Positions 18,801-26,522 of a DNA stretch of 64,000 bases are shown piece after piece. Both the position numbers and the translations under genes were made by a program. Source of the DNA: Tahibacter aquaticus (GTDB lineage Bacteria; Pseudomonadota; Gammaproteobacteria; Xanthomonadales; Rhodanobacteraceae); the NCBI RefSeq assembly GCF_004363655.1, contig NZ_SNZH01000008.1, positions 210,392 to 274,391 on the forward strand, in the 5' to 3' direction. Each line of letters opens with the position of its first letter. The first letter of the stretch is position 1. The notes below the pieces were generated by a model. The model did no database searches. It saw only the letters and a list, made by a program, of their open reading frames with translations, and was not told where the DNA came from.

Positions 18801-19114
18801 TGCTTGAACACGAGCGCGAACCGGCGCGCCTGCGTCTGCTGATCGGCGGTTTCGGCGCCTGGCAGGTACTGCGCGACGAACGCGGCCTGCATGTGCTGGA
18901 ACGCGGCGACGCGGCACCGAACGAACGTCTGCGCGTGCGCGTCAGTGTCATTCCCGACGGCGTCGGTGGAGCGGCACAGGAAGCCGACAGCGAATCGCGC
19001 CTGTGCCGGCGCTACCAGGAACTGCCGGCGCCGCTGGTACGCGACGCCGTGCGCGGCTGGCGCAGCGGCCGGCTCGATGCAGTATTGCAGGGCGATTTCG
19101 ATCTGATGGCGTGA
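15803..19114 (+). CDS. Membrane-anchored double-AAA+ Clp-type ATPase fused to an RF2-like domain lacking GGQ
   Basis: 1103 residues. The ATG at 15803 opens with one transmembrane helix (MAVAFLIGAAIGFVAAWLLL) and a Pro-rich linker. AAA-1 has Walker A GPEGSGKT (296-303), but the Walker B position reads VWYVPEAH, without the usual Asp. AAA-2 is canonical: GPTGTGKT (568-575), VVLLDEFEKSHP (Asp 636, Glu 637) and LTSNVG, as in ClpA/ClpB. No ClpB middle domain is evident. From about residue 880 the sequence follows peptide release factor 2: RDFWSSEQRQ, then a PCRF-like core (QMYQDWAQARGMRVRVLE, ERGLHVLERG), then the RF C-terminal tail pattern (RRYQELPAPLVRD, AVLQGDFDLM). The GGQ domain is missing. 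Function unknown; unfolding or quality control at the membrane is an inference. Confidence 0.88.
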   Translation: MAVAFLIGAAIGFVAAWLLLRTPARPPSDAVTASTPAHPPIDTQPSVAEPVALPAAEPPAQVPMPSPRDQLNALLRPLGERMDSFDHPDELAGFGEFAAAVELFAGPAFSPRDRLDAVPSRAVPLSCAALAALHQAGDVLPLDVVRTVDRMGYFSLHYALGYLAAHPHPATLEAVVLRMSEWWIDHPVTRSALQRYFDALPAEAGLGAAVDAADPEHLARLQAWLRNCGHVRGQLLADALGERLGARADYQTLMEIGRLVEVPDDSEILAPADDEALQRLLAVLGREQRTSPVLVGPEGSGKTTLIRQCLYRLAEQGWRVFEATPAQVLAGQKYIGELEGRVAALVKALSRPRTVWYVPEAHQLLEKGRTTSDPTGILDLLLPHLEKREIQLIGESPHDAWSRVLAQRPRVQNLTLGLSVDALDAAATRALAVAWAQRAQQRHGAAVAAPELIAEAMNLATQQFPERAEPGRSLRLLQETLRAALQCDPPQLPLTRQQVLETLAAQSGLPLEILDGGARLDLAQVRDFFARRVIGQDEAVDSLVDRISMLKAGLTDPQRPLGVFLFAGPTGTGKTELAKALAEYLFGSREKLLRFDMSEYQSEDAYWRLIDEGSGERSTSLTGRIRQSPFAVVLLDEFEKSHPRIWDLFLQLFDDGRLTDRQGNTADFRHSLIILTSNVGSTVSRRSGPGFVASGTASARGDAEQALFATFRREFLNRLDRIVIFQPLSRAVMRDILHKELAQVLSRRGFRARDWAVEWEPSAVDFLLERGFTPDLGARPLRRAIDQFLLAPLSRTIVENRAPSGGQFLFVTGASDALQVRFVDPDAAAEPRAVANPPAARADLRALALDPSADATARAALQQALAETEQRLQQAGWLALKEQAAQAMQARDFWSSEQRQGVLDRLERMDRIENAVRGAHSLTQRLTGGGRGVLDVVRHLAIRLHLLDLATTAVLAGEPEDAQLELVSADRPNAQARAWTERLGQMYQDWAQARGMRVRVLEHEREPARLRLLIGGFGAWQVLRDERGLHVLERGDAAPNERLRVRVSVIPDGVGGAAQEADSESRLCRRYQELPAPLVRDAVRGWRSGRLDAVLQGDFDLMA

Positions 19115-19244
19115 AGCGCGCCGGCCGCGGCGGCTCTCGCGTCACGCGGGGGGCGTGCTGGCGCGTGGTGCGAGCCCGGGCCGCAGCCGAGCCACCGGCA
19201 CGCCGTCGTCGCGTTGGGTGCGGCCGCCTCGCCGGGCGCGCCGC

Positions 19245-19263
19245 TTGACCTTGTCCCAAGGGC
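19245..19263 (+). promoter_or_regulatory. Candidate MerR-type promoter/operator
   Basis: TTGACC (a plausible -35) overlaps the dyad CCTTG-TCC-CAAGG, about 25 bp before the MerR start codon. MerR-family operators usually sit between -35 and -10; no convincing -10 was seen. Confidence 0.35.
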
Positions 19264-19282
19264 AGACCGGAGTCTGGAGTCG

Positions 19283-20053
19283 ATGTCGAAACCCGCTGCC
19301 ACCGTCCGTTACCTGCGCATCGGCGATCTGGCCAGGCGCAGCGGCCTCAGTGCCAAGGCGCTGCGTCTGTACGAGCAGCGCGGCCTGCTGCGGCCGTCGG
19401 CGCATTCGCCTGCCGGCTATCGCCTGTACGGCGCCGAGGCATTGGTGCGGCTGGGCCAGATCGTCGTGCTCAGGCGCGCCGATTTCAGCCTGGCCCAGAT
19501 CGCGCAACTGCTGGCGCGCGATCCGGCCGCGGCGGCGCATCTGCTGGGCCAGCACATCGCCGTGCTGGAACGCGAATGCGCCCAGCGCCAGCGCGCGCTG
19601 GATGCTCTGCGTGGACTGGTGCAGCGCGTGGTTTCTCCATCGCACATCGACCTGGATGAACTTGTGGAGACTATTGCAATGAGTACGCAATTGAACGTGG
19701 ACTGGAGCGCCGCCGAGCGCGAGGACTTCCGCCGTCGCGCCGCGCAGCTGGGCGCCACCGGCATGGCCGAAGCACAGCAGCTATGGCCGGAACTGATCGC
19801 CGAAGTACGCGCGGCGCGGCAGGCAGGCGTACCGGCACAGGCAGCCGAAGTACAGGAACTGGCCCGGCGCTGGTATGCGCTGGTACAGACCTTTACCGGC
19901 GGCGATGCCGCCGTCGCGCAGAAACTCGGCCAGGCCTGGCAAAGCCAGCCCGCTGCCATGGCAGCGCAGGGGCTGGACCCGGCGCTGTTCGCCTACATCG
20001 GCGAGGCGATGCAGGCCGCAGGCTTGAGCCTTGCGCCGCCGGCAATACCGTAG
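19283..20053 (+). CDS. MerR family regulator with TipAS-like effector domain
   Basis: 256 residues from MSKPAATVRYLRIGDLARRSGLSAKALRLYE, preceded by GGAG. The N-terminal MerR winged helix (RPSAHSPAGYRLYG) and coiled-coil dimerisation helix are followed by a TipAS-like C-terminal domain (about 135-250: helices around EVQELARRWYALVQTFTGGD and LDPALFAYIGEAM). TipAS domains bind thiopeptides or other ligands; no transporter is adjacent, so the inducer is unknown. It ends at a REP-like pair, tail-to-tail with the radical SAM gene. Confidence 0.85.
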   Translation: MSKPAATVRYLRIGDLARRSGLSAKALRLYEQRGLLRPSAHSPAGYRLYGAEALVRLGQIVVLRRADFSLAQIAQLLARDPAAAAHLLGQHIAVLERECAQRQRALDALRGLVQRVVSPSHIDLDELVETIAMSTQLNVDWSAAEREDFRRRAAQLGATGMAEAQQLWPELIAEVRAARQAGVPAQAAEVQELARRWYALVQTFTGGDAAVAQKLGQAWQSQPAAMAAQGLDPALFAYIGEAMQAAGLSLAPPAIP

Positions 20054-20144
20054 GGCGCGATGAGCGCAGCGAATTGCGCCGCAGAACCCCCAGCGTCGCT
20101 CCGCCGTGCGCGTCGCGGTGCAATTCGCTGCGCCCATCGGACCC
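20049..20144. repeat. REP-like inverted pair
   Basis: Arm 1 (20049-20082, core GCGATGAGCGCAGCGAATTG) and arm 2 (20115-20144, its inverted copy) flank about 30 bp. The same pair occurs at 32221-32322. It starts inside the last codons of the MerR gene. Confidence 0.75.
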
Positions 20145-20210
20145 CGGGTGATGCCAAAGCGTCGATACCCATGCGGCGCACCGCACAGCAAAACCTGGCG
20201 TTCCTGCTGC

Positions 20211-21746
20211 TCAAGTCTGGCGTAAATGCCGCGCCTGCCGCGTCGGCGTCGCGCCGCTGTTCTTGCGTTCGCGCGGCGCCGGCATTGGTGCATCGGCGGC
20301 TTCGAACGGCAGCCGGCTGCGGCCGCCGGCGGCGTGGTAGTCGCCGGCCAGCTCGCTGCCGACTTCGCCGGCATCGAAATGGCGTATTTCACAAAGGAAA
20401 TCGTACAGGGCGCGCACCAGGCGTTCCTGTGCCAGGGCATGGGTCTGGCCGGTGCGGGCATACAGCCAGTCGCTGAAGGCGAGGAAGTGCGCGAACGGAC
20501 TGTCGCCGAGCAGGCGCCGGAGGCTGCGTGGATAGCGGCCGGAATTGGCCAGCAGATCCCAGTAGCGCGAAAAACGCGACAGGCGCTGCATGGTGGCGAA
20601 ATCGATGACGTTGGTCGCGAGGATGTTGTACGGCGGGTCGGGATTGAAGCGCAGGCCGAATTCCTGCGTGTGCCGCGCGATCGGTGCGCCGCGCAGGCGT
20701 TTCAGGATGCCGAACTGGATTTCGTGCGGCGCCAGTTCCACCAGCTTGTCGAAGCCGCGGGCAAAGGTGTCGACGTCTTCGCCGGGCAGGCCGGCGATCA
20801 GGTCTACGTGCAGATGCGCATTGCACTCGTCGCGCAGCCAGCGCAGGTTGCTGGCGGCGCGCTCGTTGTCCTGGCGGCGGGAGATGCGTGTCTGCACGGT
20901 GGGATCGAAGGTCTGGATGCCGATCTCGAACTGCAGGGTGCCCGGCGGGAACTGCTGGATTGCGGCTTTCAGGCGTTCAGGCAGGTGGTCGGGAATCAGT
21001 TCGAAATGCACGAATACCGGGTCTTGCGGCGCTGCAGCGAGCTTGGCCAGGAAGAAGCCGAGGATGGCGAGCGAGGTATCGACTTTCAGGTTGAACGTGC
21101 GGTCGACGAATTTGAACTGGCGCGCGCCGCGCGCGTACAGCGTTTCCAGTTCGGCCAGGAACGGCTCCAGCGGAAAGGGCCAGGCGGTCTTGTCCAGCGC
21201 GGACAAACAGAACTCGCATTTGAACGGGCAGCCGCGCGAGGCTTCGACGTAGAGATAGCGCTGGCGCACGTCCTCGTCGGTGTATTCCGCATAGGGCAGG
21301 GCCAGTGCCGGCAGCGGCGGCTGCACGCCGGCGATGATGCGCGGCTCGGGTTTTTCGCCGGCCAGCAGCTTTTCCACCAGTGCCGGAAAGCTGACTTCGC
21401 CCCAGCCGGTGATGACGTAGTCGGCCAGCATGGCGATGCGCTGTTCCTGCGTTTCGTAGCTGACCTCGGGGCCGCCGAGCACGATGACCATCTCCGGCAT
21501 CAGCGTCTTGAGCTGCGCCACCAGGCGCGCGGTTTCTTCCACATTCCAGATGTATACACCAAGGCCGAGGATGCGCGGCGCGTCGGCGAGGATCTTCTCG
21601 GCGATATCCTCGATCTTCTGGCCGATGATGAATTCCTGGATGCGGCAGTCGTCGCGGTGGCGGCCGAGGTTGGCGCGCAGATAGCGCAGGCCCAGCGAAG
21701 CGTGGGCGTAGCGGGCGTTGAGGGTGGCAAGAACGATGGCAGTCAT
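20211..21746 (-). CDS. B12-binding domain radical SAM protein
   Basis: 511 residues. An N-terminal cobalamin-binding Rossmann domain (ILGLGVYIWN, VIVLGGPEVSYE) is followed by the radical SAM cluster motif CPFKCEFC (CxxxCxxC) and a TIM-barrel region, then a C-terminal DUF4080-like extension (PYNILATNVIDFATM). Members are often methyltransferases or enzymes of lipid or peptide modification; the substrate cannot be deduced here. The start MTAIVLATLNARYAHASLGLRY is the conserved N-terminus of this family. The last 25 residues are low-complexity and basic. Confidence 0.9.
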   Translation of the reverse strand: MTAIVLATLNARYAHASLGLRYLRANLGRHRDDCRIQEFIIGQKIEDIAEKILADAPRILGLGVYIWNVEETARLVAQLKTLMPEMVIVLGGPEVSYETQEQRIAMLADYVITGWGEVSFPALVEKLLAGEKPEPRIIAGVQPPLPALALPYAEYTDEDVRQRYLYVEASRGCPFKCEFCLSALDKTAWPFPLEPFLAELETLYARGARQFKFVDRTFNLKVDTSLAILGFFLAKLAAAPQDPVFVHFELIPDHLPERLKAAIQQFPPGTLQFEIGIQTFDPTVQTRISRRQDNERAASNLRWLRDECNAHLHVDLIAGLPGEDVDTFARGFDKLVELAPHEIQFGILKRLRGAPIARHTQEFGLRFNPDPPYNILATNVIDFATMQRLSRFSRYWDLLANSGRYPRSLRRLLGDSPFAHFLAFSDWLYARTGQTHALAQERLVRALYDFLCEIRHFDAGEVGSELAGDYHAAGGRSRLPFEAADAPMPAPRERKNSGATPTRQARHLRQT

Positions 21747-22146
21747 GCGCCAAGTATGCGGGACGGCGCGCCGCGCGGCGATTCGCGCCGGCCGCGACGG
21801 CGGTCGATACCCGGCGCAATACAGGCTACCTCCCGCGACCGGCTTCGGCTTTTGCCCCTGGCCCGAAACGGATGAATCGGACAAACGAGCGGCTTTCGAG
21901 CTGGCCGCCGCCGGCCATCAGCCCAGTCGCTGAGCCAGCGGGCAGCTGCTGACGGGCTTGTCGTCGCCACGATGTTCCTTGAATTCACGCCGCCAACGAT
22001 CACCATGCCGTTGTCCTGGCACTGCGGGCCGGGGCAGCATTGACCTCTGAAGAAGTACGCGGCTCGAATCGTCGGCGATGCTGGGGCGAGCGTGCACGCC
22101 GCCCATCCGGTATTTTCTGTCTTGAAGTGACCGTTGAAGAGGAAAC

Positions 22147-23730
22147 ATGCAGCCGACCCAGATTTTCGAACTCGTCATTGCGATGTTCCTGGCAGTCATC
22201 GCACTGCACTACCTGGCACACCGGATCGGACTGCCCCCTTCGGCGGCGCTTATGGCGGGCGGTGGATTGCTCGCTTTCGTTCCCGGGCTGCCCGCGATCA
22301 CGGTAGACCCCAGCCTGGTACTCACCATCTTCCTGCCGCCGCTGCTGATGGATGGTGCCTGGTCGATCGCGATCAGCCCCTTGCGCCGGCATCTGTTCGG
22401 CGTTCTGTCGCTGGCTGTCGGAGCGGTGCTTTTTACCTGCGCCCTCGTGGCGTTCGTGACGCACCTGCTGTTTCCCTCGCTGCCCTGGGCCGCCTGTGCT
22501 TTGCTGGGCGCCATCGTCTCGCCGCCGGATGCTGTTTCCGCGAGAGCGGTGCTGGAACGGGTCAAACTTCCCCAGAGACTGCAGATCCTTCTCGAAGGCG
22601 AAAGTCTGCTGAATGACGCCAGCGGGCTCGTACTCTTTCGTTTCGCCGTTGCGGCCAGTATCACGGGCATGTTCAGCATCGTCGATGCCGCAGGCAGTTT
22701 CCTTCTGCTGGCCTTCGGCGGCGCACTGGTCGGCGCGGCAGTTGGCCTGGTCTGGGTGAAGATCGTTCGTCGTCTGGGCGACGAGTACATCATCATCGTT
22801 GGCACTGCGCTGATCTCGTGGACGTCGTACATCCTCGCCGAGTTCTTGCATTTGTCGGGCGTCATCGCGACCGTCACGGCAGCGGTCATTGCCAGCTGGA
22901 ATCAGTACACCGTGCTGTCCGCATCGAACCGCGTGCGCGGCGGGTCGTTCTGGACGGTGATGGTCTTTCTGATGGAAGCCGCCGTCTTCATTCTGATCGG
23001 CCTTTCGCTGCGCGGCGTGATCGAACGCGCTGGAGGATTCGGCGTCGTGGCGGCAACGATGACCTGGCCCATCCTGGCCATCCTGGGAACCTTGATTCTT
23101 GCCAGATTCGCCTGGGTATTCGGATCGGATGGCGTGATCCGATTGCTCAATGCGTTGGGCATGCGGAAGTACGGCCCGCTCGGGGCCCGTGCGGCAACCG
23201 TCGTGGGCTGGGCGGGTGTGCGTGGTGTAGTCACGCTGGCGCTGGCGCTCAGCGTTCCCGAGGGCATACCGGGGCGCGACTTTATCCTGGTCGCATCGTT
23301 CTCTGTCATTGCCGGAACTCTGCTGATCCAGGGCATGACGCTGGGCAGAGTGATCGAATGGGCGCAATTGAAGGAGGTCGACAGCCACTTGCCTCGCCTC
23401 AATTTGAACCAGGCCGAAGCAGCCATGGCAAAGGTCCAGCTGGAGACGATGACGCGCCTGGCCTACGACGCGGAAGGCAAGCTCATTCATCCCATGCTGC
23501 TCGATCAATTTCAGAGAAGAGCGGGCGCGATAGCCAGGCTGGCGGAACGCACGGAAGAGCTGAGGCCGCAACTCCATGCGCATTTCGATACGCTTCTGGT
23601 AGTGGTTGCCGCCGGGAGAAAGGAACTGCTGCGGCTTCATCGTGACGGCGACATCGATGACGACACGCTGCATGAGCTGGAGCGCGATCTCGATCTCGAA
23701 GAGCTGATTGCCATCTCGAACAAGGCGTGA
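22147..23730 (+). CDS. CPA1 family Na+/H+ antiporter
   Basis: 527 residues, about 12 transmembrane helices, then a cytosolic C-terminal helical region (LNLNQAEAAMAKVQLETMTR). The family signatures are present: FLPPLLMDGAW, GAIVSPPDAVSARAVL, LLEGESLLNDASGLVLF with its Asp/Glu pair, and GWAGVRGVVTLALAL. AGAGGAAAC precedes the ATG. Expected role: exchange of Na+ (or K+) for H+ in pH and salt homeostasis. Codon choice is a little less GC-biased than in neighbouring genes, which may mean more recent acquisition. Confidence 0.92.
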   Translation: MQPTQIFELVIAMFLAVIALHYLAHRIGLPPSAALMAGGGLLAFVPGLPAITVDPSLVLTIFLPPLLMDGAWSIAISPLRRHLFGVLSLAVGAVLFTCALVAFVTHLLFPSLPWAACALLGAIVSPPDAVSARAVLERVKLPQRLQILLEGESLLNDASGLVLFRFAVAASITGMFSIVDAAGSFLLLAFGGALVGAAVGLVWVKIVRRLGDEYIIIVGTALISWTSYILAEFLHLSGVIATVTAAVIASWNQYTVLSASNRVRGGSFWTVMVFLMEAAVFILIGLSLRGVIERAGGFGVVAATMTWPILAILGTLILARFAWVFGSDGVIRLLNALGMRKYGPLGARAATVVGWAGVRGVVTLALALSVPEGIPGRDFILVASFSVIAGTLLIQGMTLGRVIEWAQLKEVDSHLPRLNLNQAEAAMAKVQLETMTRLAYDAEGKLIHPMLLDQFQRRAGAIARLAERTEELRPQLHAHFDTLLVVVAAGRKELLRLHRDGDIDDDTLHELERDLDLEELIAISNKA

Positions 23731-23766
23731 TCGTCGCTGGCGCGGGTCTCTTGGGGAAATCCCGCG

Positions 23767-23820
23767 CGAACAACACCGAAGCCTGTTGTTCTGCCAACTT
23801 CGGTGTTGTTCGATTTTACT
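23767..23820 (+). terminator. Terminator of the antiporter gene
   Basis: A perfect 15-bp inverted repeat (CGAACAACACCGAAG and its complement) with a 16-base loop, followed by ATTTTACT. It starts 36 bp after the stop codon. Confidence 0.85.
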
Positions 23821-23863
23821 CAGTGCAAGCAGCGGATCGGGTCAGGCCTGCGGCGCAGGCTGC

Positions 23864-25303
23864 CTACAGCCGCGTCCATGCATCCGCCCACACCGTGCCT
23901 GTACCCGGCGCGTAGTGATACGCGCTGTTGATATTGCACCAGCCGCCCTCCGGCGCCGGGCGGCAGCGGTAGCGGTTGCCGTCGCTGCCCAGTACGACGG
24001 TGATGCCAGGCTTGTAGCTGCCGATGCCGGCGGGATAGACATAGTCGTAGCTGCCGCCCCCAGCCGGCTGGTGGGCGATGGAGACGGTCTTGGTCGCCGT
24101 GTTCACGCCGTCGCTTACGCTCAGGCGTGCGACGACCGTCTGGGCCTGCGCCGGTGCGGTCAGCTGCAGCGTGGTCTGCACGCCGCTGTTGCTGCTCAGG
24201 CTTGCGCCGCTGCCGCTGGTGACGGCCCATTGGTAGGTGAGCACGGCGCCTTCGGGATCGCTGGAACCGCTGCCGGTCAAGACCACGTTGGCCGCGCCGC
24301 TGACGCTGGTGCTGCTGGCGCCGATGACGGCAAGCGGCGGCTGGTTTGTCGTGGGCAGGCGAATCTCGACCTGGTGGCTGAGGTTCTGGCTGTTGCTGGT
24401 ATAGACATGATTCGCCGTCGCGCTCTGCTGCGGCGTGATCGTGCCACCGGCCAGTACGCCGATGCGGGCATAGGCCGATTGCGCGTTGATGGTCTGGGCG
24501 AAGCGGAACGGCCATTCGCTGGTACTGCCCTGGCCCTGGGCGACGGTGTGGGCCGTGCTTTCCACGTCGTTGCCGGCGGCGTTGAACAGGCGCAGGGTGA
24601 CGACGGTGCCGGCGGGCAAAGTGCTCTGCGCCGTGAGTACACCTTCGTCGACCCAGCCCGGGTTCGATCCGTTGCCGAGGTTCACATCCATACAGGTATA
24701 AAATGCCTCGGTGCTGTCGGCGCGCTGCCATACCGTGTAGATGACGCGCTTGCCGTTGCCCTGCGGCAGCGGACAGCGCAGGTGGTAATTGCCGTTGTTC
24801 AGCGGCACATTGCCCAGGCGGCAGAACTCGAACATGTCCGACCAGCGCAGCGGCTGGGTCGGCGACCAGCCGTCGCGGCTGATGAAGAAGATCCAGTCCT
24901 TGGTCGAATGCGGTGCGGTGCCGCGGAAGATGAACTCGAAGCTGCCGTCGGCGGCGGGGCCGATCGGCGTGGACTGCCAGTCGTTGCGCGGCAGGTCCAG
25001 CCCGCTGAAGGTGGGGTTGTTGCCGCTGCACAGCTTGCCGTCGGGCACCACAGCCTGGTGATTGCTGTTGGCATTGGCCTGGTTGACGCTCATCCAGTCG
25101 TAGAACGGCGCAGTGCCGTTGGCGTTCTTCAGCGCGACACAGGCCGGATCGGTCGTGGTTTCGGGCCCGCTCAGAAAGCAGGTATAGATGCGGCTGGGCG
25201 GCGTGGTCATGCTGCCGTGGCTGTGCGCGGGCACAGGGGCGAGCAGGGCGGCGGCGCAGCCGAGCAAGGCCAGCGCAAGCGGTGTTCTGATGGTCGGATT
25301 CAT
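23864..25303 (-). CDS. AA10 lytic polysaccharide monooxygenase, multidomain (GbpA-like)
   Basis: 479 residues. The signal peptide should be cleaved to expose His29 (HGSMTTPPSRIY), the first ligand of the copper histidine brace; the second His is expected in FRGTAPH. Domains: AA10 catalytic (29 to about 215), a GbpA-2-like domain (about 220-320), a PKD/Ig-like domain (about 322-415), and a C-terminal chitin-binding module of CBM73/CBM5 type (YPAGIGSYKPG, GWCN, TGTVWADAW). Oxidative cleavage of chitin (or cellulose) outside the cell is the expected reaction. It lies next to a single-domain paralogue with the same upstream box. Confidence 0.93.
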   Translation of the reverse strand: MNPTIRTPLALALLGCAAALLAPVPAHSHGSMTTPPSRIYTCFLSGPETTTDPACVALKNANGTAPFYDWMSVNQANANSNHQAVVPDGKLCSGNNPTFSGLDLPRNDWQSTPIGPAADGSFEFIFRGTAPHSTKDWIFFISRDGWSPTQPLRWSDMFEFCRLGNVPLNNGNYHLRCPLPQGNGKRVIYTVWQRADSTEAFYTCMDVNLGNGSNPGWVDEGVLTAQSTLPAGTVVTLRLFNAAGNDVESTAHTVAQGQGSTSEWPFRFAQTINAQSAYARIGVLAGGTITPQQSATANHVYTSNSQNLSHQVEIRLPTTNQPPLAVIGASSTSVSGAANVVLTGSGSSDPEGAVLTYQWAVTSGSGASLSSNSGVQTTLQLTAPAQAQTVVARLSVSDGVNTATKTVSIAHQPAGGGSYDYVYPAGIGSYKPGITVVLGSDGNRYRCRPAPEGGWCNINSAYHYAPGTGTVWADAWTRL

Positions 25304-25389
25304 GGTGCTACCTCAAGGGTGGGAACGACGGACGACAGGCCGCGCCGGCGCGATGGCGAGCGTCGCCGGTGCGGCTATGGTCCTGTCCT

Positions 25390-25423
25390 GAGGTGGATAG
25401 ACAGGGGTGCGACGGTGCATGCA
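25390..25423 (-). promoter_or_regulatory. Shared upstream box of the multidomain LPMO gene
   Basis: On the minus strand TGCATGCA, ten bases, then CCTGTCTATCCACCTC, located 86 bp before the start codon. The same two elements with nearly the same spacing precede the second LPMO gene. Confidence 0.6.
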
Positions 25424-25528
25424 GGGCATGCGCAAGGCATGGCGCGAGGCGCGGCATGCGGTAGTGCTGTTTTTATCTACGGACCGTCTCTGTCATCGCA
25501 GGCGGCCCGTTGCGTGGTGTGCTTGGTG

Positions 25529-26197
25529 TTACGGCGAGACGGCCTGGAAGCCCGAGGCGAAGATGGCATCGCCGCCATTGCCGAAATCTACATCAATACA
25601 GGTATAGAAAGCCTCAGGGCTGTCGGCGCGCTGCCATACCGAATAGATGGTGCGCTTGCCGCGCAGCGATGGCAGCGTGCAACGCAGGTGGTAGTTACCT
25701 TCGTCCAGCGCGACATTGCCCAGGCGGCAGAATTCGTCGAGGTCGGACCAGTGCAGCGACTGCGCCGGCGAATAGCTGTCGCGGCTGACGTAAAAAATCC
25801 ACTCGCGCGTGGCGTGTGGCGCCGTGCCGCGGAAGATAAACTCGTAGCTGCCGTCGGGCCCGGCGGCTATCGGCGTTGCATGCCAGTCGCTGCGCGGCAG
25901 GTCCAGTCCGGCGAATACCGGCTGGTTGCCGCTGCACAGCGTGCCGTCGGGAACCACGGCCTGGTGATTGCCGTTGGCCTGGCCCTGGGCAATGCTCATC
26001 CAGTCGTAGAACGGCGCGGTGCCGCTGTGCTGGCGCAGGGCCTGGCAGGCCGGATCGGTGGGGTTTTCGGCGCCGTTGAGATAGCAGTAGTAGATGCGGC
26101 TCGGCGGCGTGGTCATGCTGCCGTGCGCACGCGCGGTCTGCGCGGTGAACGTCGCCGCCGCGCCCAGTGCGGCGATAAAAAGAAACTTTGTCATCAT
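25529..26197 (-). CDS. AA10 lytic polysaccharide monooxygenase, single domain, with IFASGF tail
   Basis: 222 residues: signal peptide, mature N-terminal His25 (HGSMTTPPSRIYYC), and a catalytic domain very close to that of the downstream multidomain LPMO. It has no substrate-binding module and ends with a short tail, GNGGDAIFASGFQAVSP, of the IFxxGF type also seen at 5292 and 46275. GAGGAA precedes tandem ATGs; the first was used. Expected role: extracellular oxidative attack on chitin or cellulose. Confidence 0.92.
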   Translation of the reverse strand: MMTKFLFIAALGAAATFTAQTARAHGSMTTPPSRIYYCYLNGAENPTDPACQALRQHSGTAPFYDWMSIAQGQANGNHQAVVPDGTLCSGNQPVFAGLDLPRSDWHATPIAAGPDGSYEFIFRGTAPHATREWIFYVSRDSYSPAQSLHWSDLDEFCRLGNVALDEGNYHLRCTLPSLRGKRTIYSVWQRADSPEAFYTCIDVDFGNGGDAIFASGFQAVSP

Positions 26198-26281
26198 TTA
26201 ACAATTCCTCGGGGTATGCGGCAGGTGCAGACTGCCCGTGGCGTAGGTGCGCCGCAGAGCTGAATTGGGTTGCGCTGCCCG

Positions 26282-26314
26282 GAGGTGGATAGACAGGCGA
26301 TGCGGATGCATGCA
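26282..26314 (-). promoter_or_regulatory. Shared upstream box of the single-domain LPMO gene
   Basis: On the minus strand TGCATGCAT, nine bases, then CCTGTCTATCCACCTC, located 84 bp before the start codon; identical over 16 bases to the box before the multidomain LPMO. Confidence 0.6.
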
Positions 26315-26475
26315 AACGCATGCGTCAAACCTGCGGATGCGTATGCATTCCTGCAGGCGATGAAGCAATTTCTCTGTTTTTCGGCGCGGATTATCCGTGT
26401 CCGCGGCGGATTATCTAGATTCACGCCGGTACGGCTGTGCGCCAGTTACCGCTTTGGGTGCGTAGTCTCGCTTAT

Positions 26476-26512
26476 GAAAAATGTGCCGGCCGTCTTGCAG
26501 AACGGCCGGCAC
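26476..26512 (-). terminator. Terminator of the trypsin-like protease gene
   Basis: On the minus strand GTGCCGGCCGT-8 bases-ACGGCCGGCAC followed by ATTTTTC, starting about 10 bp after the stop codon. Confidence 0.88.
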
Positions 26513-26522
26513 GATGCCCTGC

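Noticed and set aside
15605-18892. A very long open frame on the minus strand opposite the Clp-type gene (over 1000 codons)
   Set aside because: It is the antisense shadow of a GC-rich gene; translation is Gln/Arg/His/Ala-rich with no domain, and the plus-strand protein has clear AAA motifs.
22030-22120. GGCTCGAATC-like sequence resembling a tRNA T-arm
   Set aside because: No acceptor stem or anticodon arm can be formed around it.
23708-26263. Plus-strand frame of about 850 codons opposite both LPMO genes
   Set aside because: Antisense to two well-recognised secreted enzymes and crosses their promoter region.
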